The notes under the pieces were generated by a model. That model ran no database searches and was not told the DNA's origin. It was given only the letters and a program-made list of their open reading frames with translations. Made by a program: the position numbers and the translations under genes. Shown here in pieces: positions 32,176-41,770 of a DNA stretch of 50,705 bases. Every line of letters begins with the position of its first letter. Within the stretch, counting starts at the first letter, position 1. The DNA is from Acidobacteriota bacterium (GTDB taxonomy: Bacteria; Acidobacteriota; Terriglobia; Terriglobales; Acidobacteriaceae): assembly GCA_021802085.1 (NCBI GenBank), contig JAKAAZ010000001.1, positions 1 through 50,705 of the forward strand. Reading direction: 5' to 3'.

Positions 32176-35148
32176 CTAAAACGAAGTACTGACGGTGACG
32201 CGGAGCGTCTTGCGCGGCTCCCATAGAAAGTATTCCGCGCCATAATTTGACAGCGCCTGCTGATAGGTATAGTCTCCAGCTCCGCCCTGGGGGAACATGC
32301 TGCGATTGAAGATGACGGTCGAACCCTCGTCCATGTGGAGACGATTTGGATTGTAGGCAAAATAGAGTCGAACCGGCGCATTGATGATGGGCAGCATGGC
32401 GGTAATCTGCGGCCCAACGGAAGTGCGGGGAACAATGTTGGTGCCGGGAATCGCGCCCAAGCGCAAGGGGAACGGCCCCAACGATGTCCACGGAACGCCT
32501 CCCTGGCAGGTGCCATTCACAAGGTGCGGACAACCGTACAGGGCGCCGTTCAAGTTGGAACTGGCCTGGGGATTCAATTGCAACTGGCTGTGGTTCAAGG
32601 CCATATCCAGGCCCATGTCTATGTAGAATGAGAAGTCCACCGGACCCGCGATCGGGATGCGGTACTCAATGTTGTTCGTGATCTGAGTGTCGCCACCGAT
32701 GGACGCCACAGAATAGATCGGCAGCGGAACCACCACGGGACCGAGGGTAGGATTGGTGGGATCTCTCGGAACCAGGGACCCATCCGCATTGGTCAGGTTA
32801 TACAGCACCTTGGTGGGAACGAATGAATACGGGGTGGAAGTACGAACATCGAAGCCGCGTATATCGTTCTCGCCACCAGCGTAGAAGCGATCGAAGGGAG
32901 AGGCCACGAGTCCGGCGATTCCCTGAATATAGGACGCCTGCAGACGGTATCCGAAGATATTGCGACCCTCCGGATTGAAGTGAAGTCCCGAGATCGGCCT
33001 GAAGAACTTGAATTCCACCAGCGGGCTGATCGAACTGACGTTGCCGCCCAGTCCTGAGCCCTGCAGGATCACATTGAGGCTCTTTCCATCCCGCGGGCGG
33101 TAGGGATTTCCCACCGTGCTGTAGCTGTAGCTGAGCGAAAGCTGACTGGTGATAATGCCATTCAAGGCGCTTTGGCCGGTGGTTCCGTGCCGGAAATTCA
33201 GGTACTGAAACAGGTTCGTGGTGGCCGGACTGAAGGCCTGGACATTGGAACGGTTCAGGCTGTACGTGGCGCCGACGCGTTTGAAGCTGCGAGGAACCAG
33301 GTAATTCGCCGACACGTTGACGCCGGTCATGACTTGATTGTAATTCTGCACAAACGATTGTTGGGCGGTATCGAAATTCTGGCTTCTTCCCGTCAACGAC
33401 AGCGGGTTCTTATAGGCGTTGTACTGGGACTTCTGCGTAGTGATCTGGAAGCCGATGCTGAGCGGATAGTTCCTTACATAAGGAATCGTCATGCCAAAGG
33501 TCAGGTTGCGCTGCAGATTGCCCATCGCGGCCTGCAAGGTGAGGGATTCGCCCAAGCCGAGGAAGTTGTTGGTCTGGTAGTTCAAGCCGAGGAATGCTCC
33601 GGAAAGGCCGCTGAATCCGCCATTCAATCCGATGGAGTTCTTGCCCTTCTCCTTAACGTTCAGCAGCAGGTTGACCGTGCCATTGTCGGCATCCTGTTGC
33701 GTCTCCGAGTCCTGGTCCACCTTCAGTGGATTGAAATAACTCAACTGATTCAGACGCAACAAGCTCATCTCCCACAGATGGCTGTTATAGACCTGTCCTT
33801 CTTCCAGGAGCAGCTCGCGTCGAATGACGTTGTCGCGGGTAGTGGTGTTCCCGCGGAATTCAATACGCGATACATAGTACGGCTTGCCCTCGTCGATATC
33901 GATGTTCAAATAGACGAGCTTCTTGGCTTCATCGATGCGCGGCGTCGGAACGGCGGTGAAATTGATATAACCCAGCTGTCCATATGCCTTCCGCATGTTC
34001 TCCAGGCCTTTGCCGATCATCGATGCGTTAAAGACCTGCCCATCCTTCAGCTTGAAGAGAGCACGCAGCGCCTTCACGTTGGTCACGCGCTTGTTGCCGG
34101 TAAATGTGATGCCGCCGAGGCGATACTGCTGTCCTTCGTCCACCGGCATGGTAATGTCGATCACCTTGCCCTTGCGGTTATGGATGAGCGGGACGTAGAG
34201 TCCCCCCTCATTGCGAATGTGCGTCAACGGCACGCCGATGCTGGCCCGAAAAAACCCGCGGTCTCGGTACGCCCCGCGCACCCTCTCGGAATCTTCCTCC
34301 AGCTTGCTTTCGTCGTAGGTACGGGAGAAGAGGTCTTCCAGGAGGATGGAATGCGGAATGCCGATCGGACGCAGGTTGACCATGGCGGCACGCAGGGTGC
34401 GGCTGGACACTTCCTTGTTGCCTTCAAAGCGGATATGTCCCACTTTGACGGTGGGACCTTCTTTGATGTTGAAATTGACGGAGACCGACGCCGGCGGAAT
34501 CGTCTTGATGACGGTGTGGATCGTCGCAAACTGATGGCCGTGTTCCGCCAGCAGCTCCTTGAGTACAGTTTCCGCCAACTTGATCTTGGTGGGGTCATAC
34601 TGACTATCCACCGACAGCGGCACCTTGGCCTTCTTAAAGCGGTCCAGCACGTCGGACTGGGACACGGAGCTGAGCCCTTTGTAGTTGATCTCGCGAATCG
34701 TTGGCCGCTCGCGAACGATGACAGTCAGGATGACGCCTTTGGGCGTGGACTCGCGCTCGATCTGGACGTTCTCAAAATATCCCGTGTTCCAAAGAGAATT
34801 AAAGTCCCGCTCCACGGTCTGCGGATCGTAGGCGTCCCCGACGTGGGAGAACATGCGCGCGAGAATGGTTTCTTTGGGGATCCTGCGATTGCCGATGACA
34901 CGAATTTCACTGATGATGCTGCCCTGCGGAACGCTGGCTTCGCTGGCCGGCGCGATGGACTGGATGGGGGACTGCTGCTGGGCCGCGGCACTGAAGCCCA
35001 GGCCGAGAAAAAAGAGTACCACCGCAAGAACTTGGACAGTCCGGCGGACCCACAGGCGGACGCTCGTGGCTGGTTGGTTTGGGACATGAAAGCCCCCTAG
35101 ACTCGCGGGAAAAATATGCACACCCTCACTGCCAAAAATCGATTCCAA
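32176..35148 (-). CDS. bamA: Outer-membrane protein assembly factor BamA
   Basis: A roughly 970-990-residue Omp85 protein, the core insertase of the BAM complex. After a signal peptide (VLAVVLFFLGLGFSAAAQQ) come POTRA repeats, the first reading ISEIRVIGNRRIPKETILAR, and others around FEGNKEVSSRTLR, ITFTGNKRVTNVKALRA and IEFRGNTTTRDNVIRRE, then a 16-strand barrel containing the conserved GGENDIRGFDVR loop and ending VTVSTSF. The start is uncertain: in frame only TTG 35148 or GTG 35121 exist, both poorly placed, while an ATG at 35087 with a strong AGGGGG site lies one base out of frame. Confidence 0.92.
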   Translation of the reverse strand: MESIFGSEGVHIFPASLGGFHVPNQPATSVRLWVRRTVQVLAVVLFFLGLGFSAAAQQQSPIQSIAPASEASVPQGSIISEIRVIGNRRIPKETILARMFSHVGDAYDPQTVERDFNSLWNTGYFENVQIERESTPKGVILTVIVRERPTIREINYKGLSSVSQSDVLDRFKKAKVPLSVDSQYDPTKIKLAETVLKELLAEHGHQFATIHTVIKTIPPASVSVNFNIKEGPTVKVGHIRFEGNKEVSSRTLRAAMVNLRPIGIPHSILLEDLFSRTYDESKLEEDSERVRGAYRDRGFFRASIGVPLTHIRNEGGLYVPLIHNRKGKVIDITMPVDEGQQYRLGGITFTGNKRVTNVKALRALFKLKDGQVFNASMIGKGLENMRKAYGQLGYINFTAVPTPRIDEAKKLVYLNIDIDEGKPYYVSRIEFRGNTTTRDNVIRRELLLEEGQVYNSHLWEMSLLRLNQLSYFNPLKVDQDSETQQDADNGTVNLLLNVKEKGKNSIGLNGGFSGLSGAFLGLNYQTNNFLGLGESLTLQAAMGNLQRNLTFGMTIPYVRNYPLSIGFQITTQKSQYNAYKNPLSLTGRSQNFDTAQQSFVQNYNQVMTGVNVSANYLVPRSFKRVGATYSLNRSNVQAFSPATTNLFQYLNFRHGTTGQSALNGIITSQLSLSYSYSTVGNPYRPRDGKSLNVILQGSGLGGNVSSISPLVEFKFFRPISGLHFNPEGRNIFGYRLQASYIQGIAGLVASPFDRFYAGGENDIRGFDVRTSTPYSFVPTKVLYNLTNADGSLVPRDPTNPTLGPVVVPLPIYSVASIGGDTQITNNIEYRIPIAGPVDFSFYIDMGLDMALNHSQLQLNPQASSNLNGALYGCPHLVNGTCQGGVPWTSLGPFPLRLGAIPGTNIVPRTSVGPQITAMLPIINAPVRLYFAYNPNRLHMDEGSTVIFNRSMFPQGGAGDYTYQQALSNYGAEYFLWEPRKTLRVTVSTSF

Positions 35149-35271
35149 CGGAAAACACGATTATACGGGAGATACACCCTGCATCCTAGCGCCCAGTTTT
35201 CCCCTGGCCCGTTTTTCGTTGCGGAGCGCCGTCGAACCGCGCTCCAGGCTCCTCAAACGTCTTCAGGCCAG

Positions 35272-35460
35272 CTAGCTTTCCAGCTGGGCCTCAATGACAA
35301 ATTCCTCTGCCGTACTGTTCCAGCAGATATCCAACACATTCGGCTTGCAACACACATGGCAATCTTCCACGTAGCGCTGATGCCTGCCGGCAGACTCATC
35401 GACCACCGTCTCATTCCATTCTCCGCATCCAGCGCACTGAAAACCCGCAGCGTCCGCCAT
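35272..35460 (-). CDS. CPXCG-motif cysteine-rich small protein
   Basis: A 62-residue protein with two cysteine pairs, FQCAGCGEW near residue 8 and EDCHVCCKPN near residue 34, matching the small CPXCG family (here with Ala in place of Pro). A zinc- or iron-binding role is likely, function unknown. The ATG at 35460 has a GGAG site 8 bp upstream and begins 5 bp after the stop of the molybdopterin oxidoreductase gene, so the two form one operon; the GTG at 35463 is an alternative. Confidence 0.75.
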   Translation of the reverse strand: MADAAGFQCAGCGEWNETVVDESAGRHQRYVEDCHVCCKPNVLDICWNSTAEEFVIEAQLES

Positions 35461-35465
35461 CACCG

Positions 35466-37622
35466 CTACTCCTCAGACACTTCCTCGCCGGCTCTCGCCC
35501 GCCGCACTTCGACCAGCGTGGAGTAAAAGGTCGGCCCCCCACCCAGGTCGGTCAACGTCTCACTGGTAAGAGTGTTGACTCCCTGTCCATCTCTTGTGAG
35601 CTTGTTCCATCCTAAACGGGAAGCGGCCACTCCGGCAGGGACAGATGCACTCACTTTCGCCCGCAGCGGTATTTTTCCGCGTTCATTGAAGACCTCGACC
35701 GCATCGCCGTCCACAATCCCCCGGGCGGCAGCGTCCAGCGGATGCATTTCGAGCAGGCCGGAATGCGCCGCTTCCATGGCTCGATGGCCGGGCAGAGCTG
35801 CGAACGTCGAATTCATGTAGTTGTCGCCCTTGCGCGCCAAAAGCTCCAGCGGAAATCTGCGGGCCAGGGATGAGTGACGCGACTCCTCGGCAGGCACATA
35901 GCCGGGCAGAGGATCGAACCCCTGCGCCGCCAGAGCCTCCGAGTAAAACTCCGCCTTGCAGGATGGAGTGCGAAACCATTCGCCGGAAATAAATGGCTGG
36001 AATGCGCCGCCATTTTGTTCCTGCGGAAACTTCAACCGCACGGAATGCTCCGCTTCCAACTGCGCGCGCGTGATTCCGTAGACCCACGGAGAATCCTCCT
36101 TGGTCACATCGAGCGCCTGATCGATCATGTCGTCTTCCGTGTCGAGAAAACAAGACTCGGTGAAACCCATGCGCTGGGCCAATTGTCGAAACAGGGTGAC
36201 GTTCGAGCGCGCTTCGCCCAGCGGCGCAATCGCCTGTTCGGAGATCTGCAAATGGTACTGGCCGTAGGCGCCTTCAAAATCCTTGTGCTCAAAAAAAGTG
36301 GTCGCGGGCAGAACGATGTCGGCATAATCGGTGGTGTCGGTGAAGAATTGTTCATGCACCACGGTGAACAGGTCGGCGCGCCTCAGTCCGCGCAACACCG
36401 TGTTCTGGTTGGGAGCGATCGCAGCCGGATTCGAGTTGTAGACCAGCATCGCCTGCACGGGCGGGTCGTTGAGTTCCGTGAGAGCATGACCGAGGCGGCT
36501 CATATTGACGATGCGGCCAGGTCGGCCAATCGGGCTGCTCTGCGCGAGATCGGGGCGCTCCAGCGCTGCCTTGTTGAACGGAAACGCTCCGCTGGTGGAA
36601 AGCTGCAAGCCCCCGCCGAGATGCTTCCACGCCCCAGTGAGGCACGGCAGCATGGCAATGGCGCGAGCGGCAGCCCCGCCATTCTGCCCGCGCTGCACGC
36701 CATAGTTCATGCGAATCGCCGCAGGGATTGCCGTGGCGTATTCGCGGGCCAGACGCACAATGTCCTCGACGCCGAGGCCGGTGAGTTCCGCCACGCGCGC
36801 GGGAGAGTATTCCTCCGCACGCACACGGAGTTGGTCGAAGCCGTGGGTAAAGCGGGCGACATAGTCGGCGTCATAGAGGTTTTCCGCGATCAAAACATGC
36901 ATCATGCCCAGCGCCAGCGCCGAGTCTGTTCCGGGGCGGATGGGCAGATACCAGTCGGCGGCCTGCGCCGTGCGCGTCTTGTAGGGATCGATCACAATCA
37001 GCCGGGCGCCTTGTTGCCGGGCCTCCTGCACAAAGGGCCACAGGTGAACATTGGTGCCGAGAATGTTCGCTCCCCAGGCGAGGATGGTGCGGGCGTGGCG
37101 AAAGTGTTCCGGGTCGGTGCCCAGCTTGACGCCATAGACCGACATCAACGCTTCGCCTCCGGCGGCGGAACAAATAGTGCGATCGAGGCGCGATGCACCC
37201 AGGCGAGAAAAGAACCGCCGATCCATGGAACCGTAGCCCAGGGCAGCCATGTTCCCAGCATAAGAATAGGGCAGGATCGATTCCGGCCCGAAGGCGGCCG
37301 AGATGTCAGCGAAACGCGCCGCAATCGTGTCCAGCGCCTGGTCCCAGGAAATCCGCTCGAAGACCTCCGCGTGTTTCCCCGCCGGGACCGGACCTTTGGC
37401 GATGCCGGATTTGCGGCGCATGGGAACCAGCAGCCTATCCGGGGAGTAAACGAGGTCGAGATACTTCGTCACCTTGGCGCAAAGAAAGCCGCGGGTGACT
37501 GGATGGTCGGGGTTGCCTTGAATTTTCGTGGCGCGGCCTTCCGTGTTGACCGTGATTTGCACGCTGCACGCATCCGGACAGTCCAGGGGACAGGCCGCAT
37601 GCACAATCTTCAATGGATTCAT
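35466..37622 (-). CDS. Molybdopterin-dependent oxidoreductase, [4Fe-4S] containing
   Basis: A 718-residue member of the DMSO-reductase/formate-dehydrogenase superfamily. The N-terminal [4Fe-4S] ligands are C11, C15, C19 and C48 (AACPLDCPDACSV and GFLCAKVTKY). C151 in RTICSAAGGEAL is a candidate molybdenum ligand, by position only. Bis-MGD contacts appear in LAWGANILGTNVH, VIDPYKTRTAQAADW and the C-terminal dinucleotide-binding domain (LEMHPLDAAARGIVDGDAVE). No twin-arginine signal is seen at the start, which suggests a cytoplasmic enzyme. No electron-transfer subunit or chaperone is adjacent; only the CPXCG protein follows. The substrate is unknown. Confidence 0.88.
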   Translation of the reverse strand: MNPLKIVHAACPLDCPDACSVQITVNTEGRATKIQGNPDHPVTRGFLCAKVTKYLDLVYSPDRLLVPMRRKSGIAKGPVPAGKHAEVFERISWDQALDTIAARFADISAAFGPESILPYSYAGNMAALGYGSMDRRFFSRLGASRLDRTICSAAGGEALMSVYGVKLGTDPEHFRHARTILAWGANILGTNVHLWPFVQEARQQGARLIVIDPYKTRTAQAADWYLPIRPGTDSALALGMMHVLIAENLYDADYVARFTHGFDQLRVRAEEYSPARVAELTGLGVEDIVRLAREYATAIPAAIRMNYGVQRGQNGGAAARAIAMLPCLTGAWKHLGGGLQLSTSGAFPFNKAALERPDLAQSSPIGRPGRIVNMSRLGHALTELNDPPVQAMLVYNSNPAAIAPNQNTVLRGLRRADLFTVVHEQFFTDTTDYADIVLPATTFFEHKDFEGAYGQYHLQISEQAIAPLGEARSNVTLFRQLAQRMGFTESCFLDTEDDMIDQALDVTKEDSPWVYGITRAQLEAEHSVRLKFPQEQNGGAFQPFISGEWFRTPSCKAEFYSEALAAQGFDPLPGYVPAEESRHSSLARRFPLELLARKGDNYMNSTFAALPGHRAMEAAHSGLLEMHPLDAAARGIVDGDAVEVFNERGKIPLRAKVSASVPAGVAASRLGWNKLTRDGQGVNTLTSETLTDLGGGPTFYSTLVEVRRARAGEEVSEE

Positions 37623-37762
37623 ACTGGCATTCTAGGTTCCCGGCGGGCAAGAAACAATGGAGAGAGTGCAAGTCTGGCGGCGATGCGCCGTTGCCAGGGC
37701 GGTGAGCAAGGCCGGGGAAGTTTCCCACGCCAAGGGAGTCGAGAGCCAGTTGCGATGCGCGA

Positions 37763-38350
37763 TCAGACCTGCATCACTTCCTTCTCTTTCGCCTTGCACA
37801 ATTCTTCCATGCGTTTGATCTCGTCGTCGGTCAGCTTCTGCATTTCATCGAGCGACCGCTTCTCTTCGTCTTCAGAGATTTTCTTGTCCTTCGCTGCTTT
37901 CTTCAGCAGATCGTTGCCGTCGCGGCGAATATTGCGGACAGCCGTGCGATGGTCTTCCAGCACCTTGTTGAGATGTTTGACGACCTCCTTGCGGCGCTCT
38001 TCGGTCATGGGCGGCACCGGGACGCGCACCACCTTGCCGTCGTTTTGCGGATTGAAGCCCTGCGGAAAGGCGCGCAGCGCTTTCTCGATTTCGACGATCT
38101 GGCTGGTGTCGTAGGGTTGGATCAGCAGCAACTGCGGCTCGGGAGCGCTGACCTGACCCACCTGATTCAGCGGCATTTCCGTTCCATATGCCTGGACTTT
38201 TACCTGGTCCAGCATATGCACGGAGGCGCGCCCGGTACGAATTGAAGCGAGATTGACGCGAAAATCCTCAACCGCCTTATCCATGCGCGTCTTGAGCACT
38301 TGATACGTTTCTTTCAGAGCCGGAATGCCGGCCATAGTCGATCCAGCCAT
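37763..38350 (-). CDS. frr: Ribosome recycling factor
   Basis: A 195-residue RRF, which with EF-G splits post-termination ribosomes. The conserved DFRVNLASIRTGRASVHMLD, then VQAYGTEMPLNQVGQVSAPE and the C-terminal helices (RRDGNDLLKKAAKDKKISED, then LTDDEIKRMEELCKAKEKEV) are clear. The start at 38350 has a GGAGG site 10 bp upstream; it adds a few residues to the usual 185. In most bacteria frr follows pyrH directly, but here pyrH is about 9 kb away at 47.3-48.0 kb on the same strand. Confidence 0.96.
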   Translation of the reverse strand: MAGSTMAGIPALKETYQVLKTRMDKAVEDFRVNLASIRTGRASVHMLDQVKVQAYGTEMPLNQVGQVSAPEPQLLLIQPYDTSQIVEIEKALRAFPQGFNPQNDGKVVRVPVPPMTEERRKEVVKHLNKVLEDHRTAVRNIRRDGNDLLKKAAKDKKISEDEEKRSLDEMQKLTDDEIKRMEELCKAKEKEVMQV

Positions 38351-38508
38351 AATTCAGTTTTCCTCCGTGCAACACAATATTGTAACGAACCGCGACCTAT
38401 CCTGTTGCCAGCGTCATTCAGTCCGCGGAGATGGCGCGGAAGGCGTAAGCGCTGCCATCCAGTTAGAATGAACATTGTAGCGAGTGGCCTCTTTTTCAAG
38501 AAACCTCT

Positions 38509-38826
38509 ATGCATACCTGTCCCGTCTGCACCATGCCCCTCAGTCTTCGGCGAGCCTTCTTCCGTGCCGGATGGCGCGGATTTTTTCGCTGTCCGGCCTG
38601 TCGCGGCCACTTGCAGATCCACGGCCGCGTCATCCCGATCGTGACCGCGCTGGTTGTCGCGCTTGGGTTCATGGCGCTCGACTTCAGCGGATTGACGGAT
38701 GTCAACTCCAAAACCTGGTGGTGGGACGCCTTCCAGGTCGGCTCGGTGTTGTTTGTCCTGTTTATGATGCTCGGGTGGCTGCTGCGCATCGATCGTCGTC
38801 AACCGATGCGCAGGTTCGTACCCTGA
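38509..38826 (+). CDS. Zinc-ribbon membrane protein of unknown function
   Basis: A 105-residue protein with a CPVC pair at the start and CPAC near residue 28 (a zinc ribbon), then two hydrophobic helices (VIPIVTALVVALGFMALDF and VGSVLFVLFMMLGWLL) and a basic tail. This layout suggests a small inner-membrane protein with a cytoplasmic zinc ribbon. No function is known to me. It is on the opposite strand to its neighbours frr and lipA. Confidence 0.6.
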   Translation: MHTCPVCTMPLSLRRAFFRAGWRGFFRCPACRGHLQIHGRVIPIVTALVVALGFMALDFSGLTDVNSKTWWWDAFQVGSVLFVLFMMLGWLLRIDRRQPMRRFVP

Positions 38827-38865
38827 TCCAAGGCAGTACGCTGCCAAGCTTCTGTTCGTTTCGCC

Positions 38866-39783
38866 TCAGGCAAGGACTTTCAGCCCCGTCGAGGCAGCCT
38901 GTTCGTGCGCATGGTAGGAGGACCGGACCAGTGGCCCGGACTCAACATGGCGAAAGCCCATCCGCAGGGCCTCCTCTTTCATCCATGCAAATTCCTGCGG
39001 CGTATAGATTCGAGCCATGGGAAGATGGTCCTTCGACGGACGCAGATATTGTCCAATGGTGAGAATGTCGACGCCAACTCGCGCCAGGTCGCGGAAGACT
39101 TCGAGCAGTTCGTGCATCTCTTCGCCGAGCCCGACCATGACGCCGGATTTTGTGACGAGCCTGGGATTCAATTCCTTGGCGTATTCGAGCAGCCGCAGCG
39201 TGCGCTCATAGCGCGCGCCGGAACGCACCACGCGATACAGTCGCGGCACGCTTTCCGTGTTGTGATTCAGCACTTCCGGAGCGGCGTCGACCACGATGCG
39301 AATCGCGTCCTCTTTGCCTTGAAAATCCGGGACCAGGACTTCCACCTGGCAGCCGGGAGCCTGCCGGCGAATCTCTTCAATCACCATGGCAAAGGCGCGC
39401 GCGCCGCCGGTGATATCGTCATCGCGATTCACGCTGGTGATGACGGCATGTTGCAAGCCCAGAGCGGCGACGGCTTCGGCCACGCGGCGCGGCTCGTCGA
39501 AATCGATGGCATCGGGGCGACCCTTGGGCACCGCGCAAAAACCGCAGCGGCGCGTACACAGATTGCCCAGCATCATGAAGGTGGCCGTCTTGTGGTTCCA
39601 GCATTCGCCGATGTTCGGGCAATGCGCCGATTCGCACACCGTGTTCAGATTCAGACTGCGCGCCAGCTTTTTCAGATCGTGGAAGGTTTCTCCCATGGGC
39701 GCGCGCGCCTTCAACCAGGCTGGCTTGGACTGGGGCCGCTTGGGCAGAATTTCGATCTGGATCAGTTCAGGAGCTGTAGCCAT
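38866..39783 (-). CDS. lipA: Lipoyl synthase
   Basis: A 305-residue radical SAM enzyme that inserts two sulfur atoms into octanoyl groups on lipoyl domains. The auxiliary cluster cysteines are C50, C55 and C61 (CESAHCPNIGECW), the radical SAM cysteines C76, C80 and C83 (CTRRCGFC), and the C-terminal auxiliary-cluster serine lies in VRSSYHA. QYLRPSKDHLPMARIYTPQE and the VKSGMMVGLGE-like SGVMVGLGEEMHELLEV segment are typical. No lipB is adjacent. Confidence 0.96.
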   Translation of the reverse strand: MATAPELIQIEILPKRPQSKPAWLKARAPMGETFHDLKKLARSLNLNTVCESAHCPNIGECWNHKTATFMMLGNLCTRRCGFCAVPKGRPDAIDFDEPRRVAEAVAALGLQHAVITSVNRDDDITGGARAFAMVIEEIRRQAPGCQVEVLVPDFQGKEDAIRIVVDAAPEVLNHNTESVPRLYRVVRSGARYERTLRLLEYAKELNPRLVTKSGVMVGLGEEMHELLEVFRDLARVGVDILTIGQYLRPSKDHLPMARIYTPQEFAWMKEEALRMGFRHVESGPLVRSSYHAHEQAASTGLKVLA

Positions 39784-39845
39784 GGGGCAATTCGTTCCGG
39801 GCGCAACCTTTTATTGTACCTGCGCGGAATAGCAGAGAGTGAGAA

Positions 39846-41516
39846 CTACTCGGACGCGGGTGCGGCCGGGGCTGTCGGTGCAGGATCCTCACCGGAAATT
39901 CTCCAGATGGTCAAGTAATTTTTCCCTGTCCAAAGAATGTGCGATGGAGGCAGCGGAATGTAACCCGCAGGCGCGAGCGGCAACCGCGAATAGACCTCGA
40001 CGCCTGTAATCATCCACTGCGGCTCGCCGTCCGGGCCCTTCATCCATGGCTCGCAGGTATATTTTGTACTCTCCAGAAACAGGTGATCGCAATAGGTCTG
40101 CCTGCCCCACTCGTCGAACGGAACGGTTGGCCCGGCAAAGGCATCGATGTGGTCTTTGCCGATGAACGCCCCAATCCCATGCTGCGCCAAGTCGGTTTGA
40201 AATTGCCGGTCGGCCATGAGGCCGTCAAGAGGTACGACCGCGGCATCGGTAAAGTACGCCATCCCGCCGGGCTGGTCGTACGCCAGCAAGCTGCGTACCT
40301 GATCGGCTGCAAGTACCTGCCGCATCACCGGAATGGTCGTCTCTTCCGCAACCTGCTCGATGCTGTGTTTCCAGCCCATCTTGTACCAGAGCAGCGCGGA
40401 GAAGACGACGGCGAGAACGATGGCAAGAGAACGAAGGGTGGCGTCTACGGACGGCGTGCGTCCTCTCGAAACAGCCGGGGCCGCGCGGAACACACACGCT
40501 GCGGCGCGGGATGCTGTCAACGCCGCCAGCAATGCCCAACTGACGTAGTACCAGGTCCAGCGAGTTTCTCGGGTCATGCGGAGCGTGATATAGGCGGCGT
40601 GCATCAGAATGCCAAAAAAGAACGGCAGCTCGACGAACAGGAACCAGCGGTCCCGCTGCTTGCGCCAAAGAATCAGCAGAGAAATGGCGCAGATGGCCAG
40701 CGATAGCAGCGCCGTGTGCGGCAGGTTCCGGCCCAGCACATGGTCATGGCTGTTGTTCGATTTCAGCAAGCCGCTGATTGGCATGAGGATGTGGAACCAG
40801 AACAGATTGCTGGCCAGATACGCGCCCCAAAGCACGGCATACAGTGGAATCCACGCGAGGTGAATGCGGAGCGCGGTCGATTCTCCGCGCTTCCTTTGTT
40901 GCAAACACCAAATCAGAATCGCAATCCAGAGACAGGCGATGACAAAGATGGAATCCAGGCGGCTGAGGACAGCGAAGGCGGCCAGCAGATTGAAAGCAAA
41001 TCCGCTGCTCCAATCGGAATGCTCGAAAAACTTGTAGAGCGCCAGCAACGTCCCAGCCAGCATCGCGGCGCTGAGAGAGGATTCGGTGCCCAGTTGCAGG
41101 CCAAACAAGAAAGGAATGAGAATCGTCCAGGCGACCCAGGTTGGGGCGCGGAGAAGGCGCAGCAATTGAGCCGCCACGACCAGCACCACGATGTTCAAGG
41201 CCACGATCAGCGCCGCAATCAGATGCAGACCGGTTTCGCGATTCGGAAACACGCGATAGACCGCCGCGCACAGCAGCATCCAGATGGGATGATAGCCGTT
41301 GGTTGGCATCAGGCGGTTGAAGGTGCTGCCATATCCCAAAGCAAAATTGCGTCCCACCACCAGATAAAAAAAACTGTCGTCGGCGAAGAACGGGTTGGGC
41401 TGGCGAATGAACAGGAACGAGTAGGCGGCTGTCAGCAGCGCGAAAAAAATATTCAGCCACAGTGGGCTGCGTTCCACTCCTAGCGCATGGATTTCCTTTG
41501 GCTGTGTTTCTTCCAT
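39846..41516 (-). CDS. Multi-pass membrane glycosyltransferase-like protein (GT-C type)
   Basis: A 556-residue protein with about ten transmembrane helices and a C-terminal soluble domain, resembling polyprenyl-phosphate-dependent GT-C transferases. An acidic first loop (NPFFADDSFFYLVVGRNFAL) and NRLMPTNGYHPIWMLL are the most conserved parts. Donor and acceptor are unknown. The frame is open up to 41684, but residues of that extension are translated repeat copy C, so I use the ATG at 41516 (MEETQPKEIHAL). The C-terminus is Ala/Pro-rich. Confidence 0.7.
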   Translation of the reverse strand: MEETQPKEIHALGVERSPLWLNIFFALLTAAYSFLFIRQPNPFFADDSFFYLVVGRNFALGYGSTFNRLMPTNGYHPIWMLLCAAVYRVFPNRETGLHLIAALIVALNIVVLVVAAQLLRLLRAPTWVAWTILIPFLFGLQLGTESSLSAAMLAGTLLALYKFFEHSDWSSGFAFNLLAAFAVLSRLDSIFVIACLWIAILIWCLQQRKRGESTALRIHLAWIPLYAVLWGAYLASNLFWFHILMPISGLLKSNNSHDHVLGRNLPHTALLSLAICAISLLILWRKQRDRWFLFVELPFFFGILMHAAYITLRMTRETRWTWYYVSWALLAALTASRAAACVFRAAPAVSRGRTPSVDATLRSLAIVLAVVFSALLWYKMGWKHSIEQVAEETTIPVMRQVLAADQVRSLLAYDQPGGMAYFTDAAVVPLDGLMADRQFQTDLAQHGIGAFIGKDHIDAFAGPTVPFDEWGRQTYCDHLFLESTKYTCEPWMKGPDGEPQWMITGVEVYSRLPLAPAGYIPLPPSHILWTGKNYLTIWRISGEDPAPTAPAAPASE

Positions 41517-41592
41517 AAAAAGTTTTCGTTCAATTGTCGAGATGTTATGAAGCAAATGCGCTTCACCGTTAGTGTAGACGGATGTCGATAGA

Positions 41593-41724
41593 GTCATTCC
41601 GGGCCCTTCGACTACGCTCAGGGCAGGCTCCGCGTAGCAAGTGAGGAATCCCGAGTATGTTCGCCGTATAAGCGCCGCTTTCACCCTCTGGACTCTTCGG
41701 TCGCCGCGGCGACCTCAGAATGAC
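41593..41724. repeat. Dispersed intergenic palindrome, copy C
   Basis: A 132-bp element from GTCATTCCGGGCCCTTCG to GACCTCAGAATGAC. It shares GCCCTTCG-N-CTACGCTCAGGG and TCTGGACTCTTCGGTCG blocks with copy B (31709-31834). It lies upstream of the membrane glycosyltransferase-like gene; if that gene's frame were extended upstream it would translate the repeat (AEPALSVVEGPG), which argues for the later start. Confidence 0.7.
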
Positions 41725-41770
41725 GACTCCCGCTGTCAGTGGGAGAATCTTTGAAGGTGAATAGGCGGGT

